Positions 1-11,055 of a DNA stretch of 64,000 bases are shown in pieces. The DNA comes from Malurus cyaneus samueli (taxonomy: Eukaryota > Chordata > Aves > Passeriformes > Maluridae). The notes under the pieces were generated by a model. The model was given only the letters and a program-made list of their open reading frames with translations. It made no database searches and had not been told where the DNA came from. The DNA lies in assembly GCA_009741485.1 (NCBI GenBank), contig CM019230.1, positions 11,100,999 to 11,164,998 of the forward strand. The letters are read 5' to 3'. The stretch's first letter is position 1. Each line of letters starts with the position of its first letter. A program made the translations under genes and the position numbers.

Positions 1-955
1 TGGGAGGGCTCAGGGCTCCAGGGACACACGTGGGAGGCAGGAGCCAGCTCTGTGCACCAACCTGATTAAAAACCCAGCTTCTTCTACCCATCCCGAGCAT
101 CCTGGCACTGCCAGGGGTCCCAGCTGGCACCAGCCTGGCCTGGGCTGTGCTCACTCAGCCAGGCTGGAGGGGATTCACACCCTGCACCCCAGTGAGGGAA
201 CAGGGCTGGAAGGGCAGCACTTTGCCTACCCCACATCATACTGCTGAGCTTTCAGGTAAAATCGTGATTTTTTTATTTTTTTTTTTAATTTTATTTTTTG
301 GTTGTTTGGATTTTTTTTTTTCTACTTTCAGTCTCAGAACTTGAATTGAGGTCCTTGAGCTTCAGCAGTCTGGGACAGCAGCAGGAGTTCTGTAGAGCAG
401 ATAATAATCTCTGTTCATCACTGAATAGGTTCTTTGTTTTCCCGATAACTCTGCAAGAGTGTGAAAAATAGTGAGGTTATGTTCTGGAAAAATCATAATT
501 TCCCAGTTGAACTCAGTGCAAAGGGTTGGGAACAGCGAGGCAGGAGGAATAGCAGGGTTTAGAGTCTTCTAAACCTTACAGGGTCATCCTATAGGGAAAA
601 CCAGAGCTGTTCCTACAGTGTTAGGTCCTTGCAAGCTCATGCCACGTTCTTGAGGAGTTGCAGAGGAGCTGCAGGGCTCTGTGGGAAACTCAGCAAGAGT
701 CCAATGTCCCCAGAGCCTGCCCAACAACACCTCCAGAAATGGAACCTCTCACTCTCCGTGTCTCACTCCTGGCTCAGGGCTGTGCTCTGACTCAGGCAGG
801 ATCTTTTCTTTGAGAATCCCACAAAATCTGCTCCCAGGGTGTTCTCCCGCAGCGTCAGTGGGCAGGAGGGAGAGGAGAGGCTGAGCCTCGGGTGTGGGGC
901 AGGGGCTGCAGCTGAGAATCACCTCAGCATGGGCAGGGGGCAAAGCTGCTGGGCA
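1..955. other. Unassigned intergenic or intronic DNA
   Basis: I see no gene, RNA or recognisable transposon here. The only low-complexity stretch is a T-rich run at about 268-321. Open frames are short and lack domain-like composition. Confidence 0.5.
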
Positions 956-959
956 CAGC

Positions 960-1064
960 AGGGCAGGGCAGAGCAGAGAAGAGAAGAGAGGAGCAGAGCA
1001 GAGCAGAGCTGAGCAGAGCAGAGCAGAGCTGAGCAGAGCAGAGCAGAGCTGAGCAGAGCAGATC
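960..1064. repeat. Purine-rich GAGCA minisatellite
   Basis: A short tandem array built on gagca and gagct words, with a longer-range unit of about 20 bp (gagcagagcagagctgagca). It begins with gggca and gagaa variants and ends near gagcagatcagg. Both reverse-strand open frames crossing it show the expected Ser-Ala-Leu-Leu-Cys periodicity, so those frames are repeat translations. Confidence 0.85.
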
Positions 1065-1955
1065 AGGCAGCCTGGGCCCGAGCAGGAGAAGCTCCCCAGA
1101 GTATAATCTGTCTCGTGATTCTTGGCGCAGAGGTGGCAGATTTGCAGTCCAAATGTGGGATTTGCCTGCTGGGCCTCTGCTGTCCCTCCTCCTGCACCTC
1201 GTGCATGGGCACATGGCTCAGGGCAGCGCTCTGGGGCACAGCCCTGCAGGAGAGGGCTGCTTTGTGCCTGGGTTTGTGCCTGCTGCATGGCACGTGGTGT
1301 TTGTCCTTTAGCAGGACCTCCCACCCAGTGAGGTACCTGACATCTCCTGGTGAGCATCCCCCTCCCTGGTTTGTGGGTGTTCAAAAGGAGAAAAGTGTTC
1401 CTGATCTCATCCCACCTTAGAAAATGATCATTTTCCTTCGGGATCAGGGCAGAGAGACAATACATCCCCAGAGTCAGAACAGTGGAAGGAACTGCCCTGT
1501 GGGCCAGTGTCTGGAAGCTGCAGGAGTTTGTGAGAGGACAGGAGACGCAGTCAGGTTGCAAGGGACAGTGACCAGTGCGAGGGGGCAGCTGAGCCTCGTG
1601 GCTTCTCCTCCTGCTTGCTTGTCAGTGGCTCTGAAATGCTGGGGGAAACAGCTCAGCCCTGACCTAGGGTCTTGGCCAAGCCCTGCAGCCTCCTGGAGAG
1701 GCAGATCCCATGGGCAGCACTGGGACATGGGGTCTGGGGGGCCAAAGGGTCACTCGGGCAAAGCTGAGGATGAAGCACCAGCTCTGGGCTCAGACAGCAG
1801 CACAGCTCCTCCAGAGAAGCCAGGGAAGGCAAAGGAGCTCCACATCCACATGGCAATCTGATCTGTGCTGCTTCCATGTCCCCAGCTGGGCTGGTGGCAG
1901 CTCCAGTCTCATCCTTCAGCCCTCATCCCCTGGGAGCTCCAGAGCTTTCCCAACT
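1065..1955. other. Unassigned DNA
   Basis: No recognisable gene, RNA or repeat. Composition is ordinary GC-rich avian non-coding DNA. Confidence 0.45.
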
Positions 1956-2308
1956 CAGGGCTCCTGGACACTCAGACCATCCATTCCGGGCTCAGCTCCC
2001 TCGGACACTCCAGACATTCCCATTCCCAGGGCTCAGGGCTCCCTCTGGACACTCCAGCCATTCCATTCCCAGGGCTCAGGGCTCCCTCTGGACACTCCAG
2101 ACCATTCCCATTCCCAGGGCTCAGGGCTCCCTCGGGACACTCCAGACCATTCCCAGGCCCCACAGCTCAGGGCTCCCTCTGGACACTCCAGACCATTCCC
2201 AGGGCTCAGGCTCCCTCTGGACACTCCGACCATCCCATCCCAGGGCTCAGGGCTCCCTCTGGACACTCTGGACCATTCCCAGCCCCAGGGCTCAGGGCTC
2301 CCTCTGGC
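1956..2308. repeat. ~45-53-bp minisatellite, about seven units
   Basis: Imperfect direct repeats share the words cagggctcagggctccctct and ggacactccagaccattccc. Unit length varies through small indels around the attccc block. All three forward frames stay open through much of the array because units contain few stop words, producing meaningless Ser/Gly/Pro/His-rich translations. Confidence 0.85.
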
Positions 2309-2990
2309 AGCGCTGCCTTCGCTGTGTGTGCAGAGGGGAAGCCCAGAGCGAGTGGCTGGGCTGGGGCAGGGTTTGGTGACTCCAGAACAGCTCGTCACCA
2401 GCGGCAGGGCTGGGGACATCCTGTGCCAGCACGAGGTGCCGATCATTTCCTGGCTGAGCTGTCTCCATCTCCCCACCCGTTGTGTTTTCTCTCTCACCTG
2501 CACACCCTTCACGGTTTCCTGTGGGCTGAGCAGCGTCTCTGACAGGCTCTGTATTTCAGCAATGACAGGTCTGTGTGCAAACTGCTCTCGCTGCAGAGCT
2601 GGGCTGATTTCCCACCCTGAGTTGCTGCAGGCTGTGTGCTCCCATCGGGGCTGCCATGTCCTGCACACGCAGTGCCCCCCTGACACACCACAGCTGCTTT
2701 GGGGCCCCCAAACCCAGCCCCTCTCACAACCATCAGCTCAGGACCAGCAGTGCTGCCGCTCCACTGGCACGTAAATATGATTCAGAGATGAATGAGAGGA
2801 AAGAGATTTGTTAATTTGCTCCTCATTAGCACTTTGAGAGCTCTGATTCCTCCCTCCAACACTGCCCTGGTCCCCTGCTGTCAAGGCCGGTTCCCCGCTG
2901 CTTGGCTTGCAGCTCTGTGTTCCAGTTTCTTTCCCAAAGTGCTGCTTCATACCCTTGATTTGTTATTTTGGGGTCTTATATCACATCTGT
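2309..2990. other. Unassigned DNA
   Basis: No gene, RNA or recognised repeat family. Confidence 0.45.
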
Positions 2991-2994
2991 CACA

Positions 2995-3565
2995 ACTTCC
3001 CGGGCCCGGTGCAGCTACAAAACGCGCCGTGAATCAGCTCCAAGCCGGAATTTACTGCCTGCCCCCATCATTAGTAATCCACACTTGCAGCAGCCTCATT
3101 AATACAGGCACAGGCAGAACTTGGAGGATCATTTTTTTTTCCTACCTGCACCTGTAACTTGCCGTGAGTAGATTTGCACAAATCGAGGGTTAGGGGTGCG
3201 TGTGTGTGCTGGGTTTTCCTGCTCATTAAACACTTGTTAGACACCCCACCAGTGGTGAGCAGCACAGCCCGAGCCCGCTGCATCCCAATGAAGCACTTTG
3301 TGTTTATCCCGGATGACATCGGGCCATTTCCACGGCGTCTGGCGGCGGCTGCGCTGCCGATCGCCCGCATTCTGATTCCAGATTAATTCCCACTCTTGCA
3401 TATTCCGACCCTTAATTGTATTGACTGGGAAATGGGATCGTTGGGATGTGGAGGGGCCCTCGGAGCTCTGCGGAAAGATTCCATTACGCAATAGGACATT
3501 TCAAGCCGCCCTGAATTATTTAACCGGCCGCAGACGTGGCCAGTCCATTTCTCAGCAGAGTCTGG
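2995..3565. promoter_or_regulatory. Candidate conserved non-coding (enhancer-like) island
   Basis: The texture differs sharply from the flanks. It is non-repetitive, keeps scattered CpGs (cgccgtgaatcagc, gcgctgccgatcgcccgc), and alternates homeodomain-like AT words (attagtaatcc, ttaattgtattg, attaattcc) with a C/EBP-like attacgcaat and aattatttaaccgg. Vertebrate developmental enhancers often look like this. No continuous reading frame of protein-like composition spans it. This is inference from composition only; conservation was not tested. Confidence 0.35.
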
Positions 3566-5940
3566 ACAGTTCTGGTTTTTATAGCCCTCGGAACAGCCGG
3601 GTGGGAGGGGAGGGGAGGGCGTGGAAAACGTTCCAATGGCTGCAGCTGCTGTGGGCAAGAGGTGGGGAGGACCCCAGCAAAGTCCCCTCAGTCCTCAGTA
3701 CCCTCTGCAATGGGCACTGGAATAACAGGGAAAGGGCTCGTGTCCTGCTGATGCCTTATGGGGATCACCTAAAACAGAGTCTGGACAGAATTCAAAGAAT
3801 CCAAAGCAGTTCTGTTCATGGCAGGGCCTTCAGGGCCATTCAGGGCAGTCCCAGCCCAGCCAGGGGCTGCACCCACAATGGACAATGGCTCACGGCTTTT
3901 TCACCCTTTCTCACTTTTGTCCATTTGCACATCGGGATTTGCTGAATCCTCCAATTGCAGCTGCAGCCAATGCAGTCAAAAACTCCAACTTGGCTCCCCC
4001 AGTTCTCTCTTGTTTCCATCTCTTGGGGCCTGGCACAGGGAGGTGTCCTTGAGTTTGGGGCTGCAGAGGAATTGTTTTGTGTAAAAATGGGAGAGCAGGA
4101 GCTCAGCACTGTCTGTGGAGTCTGGAGTTAAACACTGAAGAATTCCAGGGTTACAGAGACATGGAAATGGAGAAGCTGAAATCCTGAGGGATCAATTCTG
4201 CCTCCAGACTGGGCAGGGACCTGCAGAAAGCGTTTGGGAATGTGCCTTTCTGAGCCAGCACATCCCACAGTGCCAGCAACGAGCACAAGGCCTGGCAGTG
4301 GGATCTGAGAGCTTCTCTGAAGCTTCTTGTCCCCTGGAACATCAGGAAATGGCCACAGGCTGGGCAAGGACCCCATGGGTCACTGCTGAACCCAGAGATA
4401 TGGGGGAATCCTGGGGCAGGGAGCACAGGGATCGTGGCTGAACCAGGAGATCCAGGAGATTTGGGGGGCAGGGAGCCATGGCTGCTCCAAAGGCAGCTGT
4501 GGAATGGAAAGGTGAAGGGAACCCTTCCCATGTCAGCCTGACTGGGGCACGGCAGGGGACACTCTTTGTCACTTGGAGACCTCATTGCTCACCCATCCAT
4601 TGATTTTGGCATTTTTAACCTGGCCTGACCAAAGGAGCTTCCTGGGGGACACAGACAGGGCTGGCGTTGTCTCTCTTTGAGATGGTGAAAGCCAGAATCT
4701 CGTGTTTGGGCAGGGAAAGGCCTCCTGGGCCGGGTTTATCTGGCTGTTTGGCAGCTGGGAGTTTGTGAGGGGTGTCTGTGACAAACCCAGCGTTTGGGAC
4801 TGCCCTGCCCCTGTGCCAGTGCTGAGGACCTGCTGTCTCCATGCTGAGCTAAATCCCAGCAGTCACCACTCCTCTGATCCTCCACCTGCAGCCAACGCTG
4901 CTGCCCAGCCCCACAAACTGCACCCAGCCCTCTGCTGAGTTCCAGGGATGGCTTTCAACAATCCAGAACTCCAGGATGGATCCCTGCTCTTGCTGCTGGG
5001 CGTGAACAGGATAACAAACCAAACTGAGAGGAGAAGAAAGCAGCCCTGCCTGTTATTGGCTGCCCTTTCACAGAGAGGCTGTCAGCTCTCGGGATGTTTT
5101 GGCAGATACCTTTGAAAGCTGAGCTGAGAGCCGGGGAAGAGCTGGCAGGTACAGCCCAGCTGTCTGTGAAACTGCAGCTGCAGCTGCTTGCCACCAGCTC
5201 CTCTTTGAAGAACGTGCTTTTCTCTATTTATGATCAAGAAGTGTTGTATGAAAAGCCCTTATGATTTCTTGCCATGGTGTCACTGAGTGTCTCAGGCTGC
5301 TTCTCTCTCCAAACAGGGAATTTAACCTCAATGAAGGCTCACCCCAGAGCGGGATTGATGTGCCTTTGGCAGGGCTGCATTCCCTCTTAATTCTGCTTGT
5401 CAGTTGTAAATCAGAAATTCAAATATTATGAGAAGCACTGGAGGCTCTCAGGAGCAGAAAGGGGACTTTGCAGAGGGCTCTGTGACTGTGCAGCATCTGT
5501 GATCTCTCCACAGCAGCATGGTCAGGGCTTGGCAGATGGAGAGCTTGAGCACTCCCCAAATCTACTGCCAGAGCAAAGGCAGTGTGTTCTGTGCAGTTTA
5601 TCTGCCAGAGTTCCCTGGGACAGACTCCTTGGGATGAGCTCATCACCACAGCAGCGTCTGTGCAGATACTGGGCTCAGGTTTGCCTTCCAGACTGACATT
5701 CTAGGTCTAGTGCTCGCTGCCAGAAGAATTATTTGGGCTTAAGAGCTTCTGTTCATCCTGCAGTGGTCAGGGTAAGAGTGAACACCACAGGCGTGTGCCC
5801 AGCAAATGCCACGGAAGTGATTGCAGACAGTCCATGAGAGGCAGACCCAGAATTACTGATTGGTTTCACTCTATGGCACAGATTCATCTTCGTCTCCTGG
5901 CAGCACAGGGAGCCCTGGCTGTGACCAGTTTGTGTTTCGG
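3566..5940. other. Unassigned DNA, 2.4 kb
   Basis: I find no recognised transposon, RNA or convincing exon. Short frames exist on both strands with stops at the expected density for GC-rich DNA. Confidence 0.45.
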
Positions 5941-5944
5941 TGGT

Positions 5945-6185
5945 GAATGTTTTCCTTCCTTTTCCTTTCCTTTTCCTTTCCTTCCTTCCTTCCTTCCTTT
6001 CCTTCCTTCCTTTTCCTTTCTTGCTCTTCCCTTCCGGAACTTCCCTTCCCTTCCTTTCTTTTTCCTTTCCTTTCCTTCCTCCTTCCTTTTCCTTTCTTTT
6101 CTTTTCTTTTTCTTTTCCTTTTTCTTTTTCTTTCTTCTTTTTCTTTTCCTTTCTTTTTCTTTTTCTTTTCTTTTCTTTTCTCCTT
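5945..6185. repeat. Polypyrimidine TTTCC/CTTTT tract left of gap
   Basis: An almost pure C/T run on the + strand (ttccttttcctttcc, ttcttttctttttc) that ends directly at the N gap. Such homopurine-homopyrimidine DNA can form triplexes and often stops sequencing, which explains the gap. The Lys/Glu- or Phe/Ser-rich frames over it are artefacts. Confidence 0.9.
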
Positions 6186-6210
6186 NNNNNNNNNNNNNNN
6201 NNNNNNNNNN
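6186..6210. other. Assembly gap (25 N)
   Basis: Exactly 25 N, the same placeholder length as the other two gaps, so true size is unknown. It lies at the end of a pyrimidine tract, with a purine tract beginning about 50 bp to its right. Confidence 0.98.
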
Positions 6211-6257
6211 AAGGCCACAGGTTGGAGATGGGAAACGTGATTCCTGCAATCACAGAA

Positions 6258-6440
6258 TAGAGAGGAAGGAGAGGAGAAGTTCGAGAGGAGAGGAAAGGTT
6301 CGGAGAGGTTCGGAGAGGAGAGTTCGAGGGAGAGGTTCGAGAGAGAGGTTCGGGAGAGTTCGGAGAGGTTCGGAGAGGAAGGAAGGAGAGGAGAGGAGAG
6401 GAGAGGAGAGGAGAGAGAGGAGAGGGAGGAGAGAGGAGAT
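6258..6440. repeat. Polypurine tract with ~10-bp GGTTCGGAGA units
   Basis: The + strand is nearly all A/G, broken by regularly placed ttcg. The recurring word is aggttcggag, passing into gagag runs near 6385-6440. It mirrors in strand composition the pyrimidine tract on the other side of the gap. Confidence 0.85.
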
Positions 6441-6469
6441 CATTCCTGGATGAAAGGATCACAGTTCTA

Positions 6470-6620
6470 AACTTAACCACAACTCTAACCCTAACCCCAA
6501 CCTTAACCGTAACCCTGGCCCTAATCCTACCTACCAACCTAACCTAACTAACCTAACCCAACACCTAACCTAACCAACCCTACCCTAACCCCAACCTAAC
6601 CTCACCCCTACCCCTGACCC
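6470..6620. repeat. Degenerate interstitial telomere-like repeat (CCCTAA)n
   Basis: The stretch is dominated by taaccc and taacct variants (aactctaaccctaacc, cctaacctaactaacc, taccctaaccccaac). Vertebrate telomeres are (TTAGGG)n. The C-rich strand reads 5' to 3' here, so if the array were once terminal the chromosome end lay toward lower coordinates. Units are degenerate, and sequence continues on both sides, so this is not an active end. Adjacent pyrimidine and purine tracts and the macrosatellite to the right give a subtelomere-like setting. Confidence 0.8.
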
Positions 6621-7190
6621 TTCTCAGAGCAGTGTGCCCCCATTCCTTAGGCAGAGCCGGTCAGGTTCAGCCCTCCAAGGCATTTGCTGGCTGACAGCAT
6701 CGCTGCCGTGCGGTGCCTTGGGGCACTTTGGGGCTGGGTTAAACCTGGGGGCTGTGTCTGGCAGGTGCAGAGCAGGAGCAGCCCTTGCCCACTCCTCTTG
6801 CTCTCTTGAGCGGCTGCACAGCCCAGGTTCAGCCCTGAGAAGGGATCCTTTGGCCAGGGACAGAGCTGTCCGTGGCTGTTGTGCCTCTGGAGAGCCCTGC
6901 CAGCGAGTGAATGAACCCAGAGCTGGGGGGGTGCCAGGGGCTCCTGCGGCTGCCACAGCCCCTGGAGCCCAGCCCAGCTCCCCAGCTCGGCACAGAGCTG
7001 AGCCCAAGCCCATTTCCTGCCAATAGCTGAGATTGTGATGGATTTCAGTGGCACTGCCTTGGATCCGCTGCAGAAAACAAACCTGTGTGTGCTGAGCAGA
7101 GCAGCCCACAGTGCTGCTGCACACCTGGCCCTGGGGAAAGGGGCTTTGCATCTCCTCTCTGAACCAGGAATGGATTAAAGATGCATTAGA
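6621..7190. other. Unassigned DNA between telomere-like repeat and pyrimidine tract
   Basis: No recognised gene or repeat. The long reverse-strand frame crossing it continues through the pyrimidine tract and GC-rich block and is not protein-like. Confidence 0.4.
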
Positions 7191-7195
7191 GCCTT

Positions 7196-7492
7196 CTTTT
7201 CTTTTTTCTTTTCTCTTTTCTTCCTTCTTTTCCTTTCCTTTTTCCTTTCCTTTTTCCTTTTTTCCTTTTCCTTTTTCCTTTTTCCTTTTTCCTTTTCTTT
7301 TTCCTTTTCCTTTTCCTTTTTCTTTTTCCTTTCCTTTTCCTTTCTTTTTCCTTTTCCTTCCTTTTCCTTTCCTTTCTTCCTTTCCTTCCTTTCCTTTCCT
7401 TTCCTTTCCTTCCTTCCTCTTCCTCCTTCCTTCCTCCCTTCCTTCTTTCCTCTTTCCTTCCTTCCCCTTTCCTTTCCCTCCTTCCGTGCCTT
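7196..7492. repeat. Polypyrimidine (TTTTCC/TTCC) tract
   Basis: About 300 bp of nearly pure C/T on the + strand, moving from ttttcctt words to ttcctt words. A similar shorter tract sits in front of the second macrosatellite unit at 10734-10902, so the two may be equivalent parts of the tandem repeat. Confidence 0.9.
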
Positions 7493-7961
7493 CGCTCTGC
7501 CTGGCTCTGCCGTCCTGTCCGGGGCCGGGCCGGCCTGGCCGTTCCGTGCCCCGGTCCTTTCCTGCCTGGCGGAGCCTGCCCGGCCCGGAACGGTCCGTCC
7601 CTGCCCTGTCTGGGGGTCCGGGTCCTGTGGCCGTGCCGTCGCCGCGCCTTCTGCCTGGGCTGGCGTGCGGCGTGTGGTGTGCGGGGCGGGTGTTGGCGGG
7701 CGGGCGGGTCGGGGCTGGGGCCTGTGTGGCTGGGGCTGTGGCGGGGCGGGTCGTGGGCTGTGGCTGGGTGTCGGTGCGGTGTCGGTTCGGGTGTCCGGTG
7801 GCGTGGTCGTGTTCGTGAGCGTGGGCGGTTGCGGTGCTGTCGGTCGTGGGCGGGCGGGGCGGTTGCGCTGGCTTGGCGGGTGTCGGCCCGGCCCGCGCCC
7901 TCTTCCCGCGCGGGCTCCCCGGTGGCGGGGCCCGCACCCGTGCCGGCCCGGGCCCAGGGGC
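7493..7961. repeat. Extreme GC, G/T-skewed low-complexity block
   Basis: The left part is rich in ccggcc and cctgcc words. From about 7620 to 7890 the + strand is almost all G, T and CG pairs (ggcgggcgggtcgg, gtgtcggtgcggtg). It looks like a CpG island but reads as a low-complexity gtgctgtg-type sequence from which T has been lost in CTG. The G-runs could form G-quadruplexes. No counterpart precedes the second macrosatellite unit. Confidence 0.6.
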
Positions 7962-9279
7962 GGTGCCCCAGAGGGAATGGCAGGTACAATGTGGCCCTCA
8001 AAGGAGTCCTGGCAGGGTGACAGCTCCGCCCTGGACTCCCAGATTGTTGGCGGCTGGGAGCGTCCAAGCCCTGGGGCACAGTCAGGAACACAGACTTGTT
8101 GCAGGGAGCACCCTGCCGCGGAGGAAGGAATAAGGAGAGAGATGTAAGAAAAGGGTAGCCCAGAGAGCAATAAGGAAAAGTGGAGCCAGAGAGCAATGAA
8201 GGAAAAGTTGGTGGAGCCAGAGAGCTGTCGGAGTTGAAACTGCTGAGGAGAACCATCCTGCAAAGCTCATGCGAGAGGGCTGGAGCTGGGGCGTGGCCAG
8301 AAGCTGGAGCTCACAATCCGTGGATGGTGCCTGTGGAAACACAGCCCTTGGCCACATTGCGGAGGTGCTCCACTGCTTGGACGGTCGCCGTGCAGCACAC
8401 TGCGTGTTGAGATGTGAAGTTGGAGCCAAATAGAAGTAAGCTAGTGATTAATTGGCAGAGCGCGCAGATGCAGGAGTGGCACAAGGTCAGAAAAGGCACG
8501 GCCATGCTGAGCATAAAGCAGGGAACGTAAAATAGAGCCAGTCAAATGATAGGGATGAGAACACCCCAGGTGCCTGGCGAGGAGGCAGAATGAGGAAGGA
8601 GGCTCAGGAGGGCCGGGGGAGGGTGCGGTGCGGGAGGAAGCTGGGGAAAGGTTGTGAAGGCAGATTTGGGCCAGAGAGGGAGGTGAGGGGTTGGGGAGGC
8701 GGCGCCCCCTGGGCGGGTGCAAGGCAGGGAGCTGAGCAAGCTGGGTGCTGGAAGGGAGACACTGTGCACCAGGGGTGCACTGTGCACAGGGCGCTGGGGC
8801 CAGGGGAGCGCAGACACAGGCTGCAGCTGCCGGGTGCCTTGGAGTGGAGAGGGAGATGGGGCAAAGCACCGCCAGGGCACCAGGGGAGGCAGGGGAGGGT
8901 GCGAGGGAGGTGCAGGATGAGAGGACGCAGACCCACCCTGAGCCCCCCCCCGCCCGCGCGAACCTCTCCCTCCTGGGGGGCAGCGCGGCCAAGCACCCGA
9001 CGCACTCCAGTGTGCTATCGGGATTCTTGAATAGTGTATGTCTTGTCTTTGAGTTCCTGCGGTGCTATGATGTTATCTTTGCTGGGCGAGCACGGGGGCG
9101 CTATGTGGCAGGACTCCACAGGCTGCGGCAGGGGGCACATCGACCCTAGTGCACTGTGGCTCGGGGGAAGGGTCACATCGCTGGGAAGCCACACTGGCGT
9201 GGAGGGGACAGCAGGATCTCACAGGGACCGGGGCAGGGTCACAAGTCGACCCCACGGTGGCCGGCGGGAAGCGGCCACA

Positions 9280-9975
9280 CGGCGGGGAGGGGCACAGCGG
9301 ACCCCACACTGGCCTTGGGGCAGGGGCACAGCGGACCCTACACGGCGGGGCAGGGGGCACAGCGCGCCAACTGGGCCTGGGCAGGGGGCACAGCTGGAGC
9401 CACACTGGGCCGGGCAGGGGCACAGCGATCCACACTGGGCCTGGGCAGGGGCCAGTGACCCACACGGCTGGCGGCAGGGGGCACAGCTGGACCCAGCACT
9501 GGCCTGGGCAGGGGGGCACAGCGGACCCACACGGCCGGGCAGGGGGCACAGCTGGACCCACCTGGCTGAGGCAGGGGAACAGCTGACCACACTGGGCCCT
9601 GGGGGCAGGGGGCACAGCTGGGACGCCACACGGCCGGGCAGGGGCACAGCGACCCACCACTGGCCGGGCAGGGGGCACAGCTGACCCCACACTGGCCTGG
9701 TTGCAGGGGCACAGCTGGACCCACACGGCCTGGGGCAGGGGCACAGCGACCACACGGGCCGGGGCAGGGGCACAGCTGGAAGCCACACGGCCGGGGCACG
9801 GGGACACAGCTGATCCCACGGGCCGGGGCAGGGGACACAGCGTGCCACACTGGCCTGGGCAGGGGACACAGCGGAGCCACACGGGCCGGGCAGAGGGCAC
9901 AGCGACGCACACTGGCCGGGCAGGGGGCACAGCTGACCCCACACGGCCGGGCAGGGGGCACAGCGACCCACACCC
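9280..9975. repeat. ~31-bp minisatellite inside macrosatellite unit 1
   Basis: Tandem units carry ggggcacagc followed by gacc, cacac and ggccgggca. The equivalent array in unit 2 reads ctgacc, cacactgg and cctgggca. Unit length varies by single-base indels, which keeps several frames open by chance. Left of 9280 the array continues in a more degenerate form to about 9120. Confidence 0.9.
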
Positions 9976-10660
9976 CCCGGCAGCTCTGTGAGAGGGACCA
10001 CAGCGCTGAGGCCCAGCCCGGGGCCCCCTGCACCTTGCCCCCCAGGGCGCCTGACCGCCCTGGCAGCGGGAGGTCCCAGCCGCCCCAGCCCAGGGGTGCC
10101 AATCTGGGCCAGCGGGGGGCCCACGGTGGGCCGGGAAGCTTGGGGCCCCAGGAGCTGGCCAGCCCGCGAGGCTGCTGGGGCTGGGCTGCAGCCCGAGCCC
10201 TGGTGGTCCCGGGGCCACGGTGGCCGGCACGGGGAGTGTCCTGCCGCAGGCTGCCAGATAGGAGAGGCTGGCGGGAGCAGGCACAAGGGAAATGGAGTGC
10301 CAGGCAGGGCAGGAGAGGGATGAGCAGGAGAAGGGGAAAGTGGGACCCCTCCAGAGCCACACAGACCCCGAGGAACACGAGCCCACAAATCCACCCACAG
10401 CCCCTCGAGTGCCGCACCCACAGGGCGCGGCCGCAGATGTGTTAACCCGGGGGCCGGATCCCGCCCATTGCCAATGGGATTTGGCACGGGGGAGAAGAGC
10501 GGGGCGCAGGGCATCCAGGCTGTCGCCCTCGCCTCAGCTCCACGCTCATGCGTCCCTTACCCATCCGAACCCACCATTCCCATCCGGCTCCAGCTCCCAT
10601 GCCCATCCCACGCCATGCCCATCCAGCATCCCAGCCCACCTAGCGCCAGTCCCGGCCTGC

Positions 10661-10733
10661 GGGCAGGGAAGGAGGGACAGGGAAGGGGAATGGTCGGCAA
10701 ACGGACAGAGAGGGGGGGGGGGACACGGGGAGT
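10661..10733 (+). mobile_element. CR1 fragment cut off by pyrimidine tract
   Basis: Homologous to the first ~65 bp of the CR1 at 13622-13838 (gacagggaaggggaatgg). It stops where the TTTTTC tract begins. Its presence in both macrosatellite units shows the CR1 inserted before the tandem duplication. Confidence 0.6.
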
Positions 10734-10902
10734 TTCTTTATCTTTTTCTTTTTCTTTTTCTTTTTCTTTTTCTTTTTCTTTTTCTTTTTCTTTTTCTTTT
10801 CCTTTTTCTTTTTCTTTTTTTCTTCCCTTTCCCTCTCCCTCTCCCTCTCTGTCTCCCTTTTCTTTTCCCTCACCCTTCCCCTTCCCTTTCCCCAGTTTCT
10901 GT
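10734..10902. repeat. (TTTTTC)n and related pyrimidine tract between macrosatellite units
   Basis: Regular 6-bp ctttt-t units from about 10741 to 10830, then less regular cccttt words to 10900. It forms the boundary between the two macrosatellite units and probably marks the duplication joint. Confidence 0.9.
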
Positions 10903-11055
10903 CCCCAGAGGGAATGCAGGTACAATGTGCCCTCAAAGGATGTCCTGGCAGGGTGACAGCTCCTCCCTGACTCCCAGATTTTGCTGCTGGGAGCTTTTCC
11001 AAGCCCTGGGATCAGTGCAGGACACAGACTGTGTTCAGGGATCACCCTCCAGCTG

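Larger units (their letters stand above)
7962..10733. repeat. Macrosatellite unit 1 (~2.77 kb)
   Basis: This segment aligns end to end with 10903-13687. Both start at ccagagggaatg, contain an agagagcaataagg block, a ~31-bp minisatellite and a block with cccattgccaatgggattt, and end just inside the start of a CR1. It is a head-to-tail tandem duplication with a period of about 2.94 kb. Unit 1 is noisier and richer in CpG than unit 2, mostly where CTG in unit 2 is CG here. A long reverse frame (about 9.07-10.40 kb) is a translation of the minisatellite. Confidence 0.85.

Noticed and set aside
7493..7961. CpG-island promoter
   Set aside because: The CpG richness seems to arise from loss of T in CTG and low-complexity G/T sequence; no exon or start site follows.
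6624..8263. Reverse frames of 356-437 codons rich in Lys, Glu, Gly and Arg
   Set aside because: They cross the polypyrimidine tract and the G/T-rich block; the Lys/Glu/Arg content is simply the purine strand translated.
9073..10514. Reverse frames of 359-441 codons
   Set aside because: They are translations of the ~31-bp minisatellite (Cys-Pro-Ala-Gln-Ala-Ser repeats), open in all three frames, with noisy indels.
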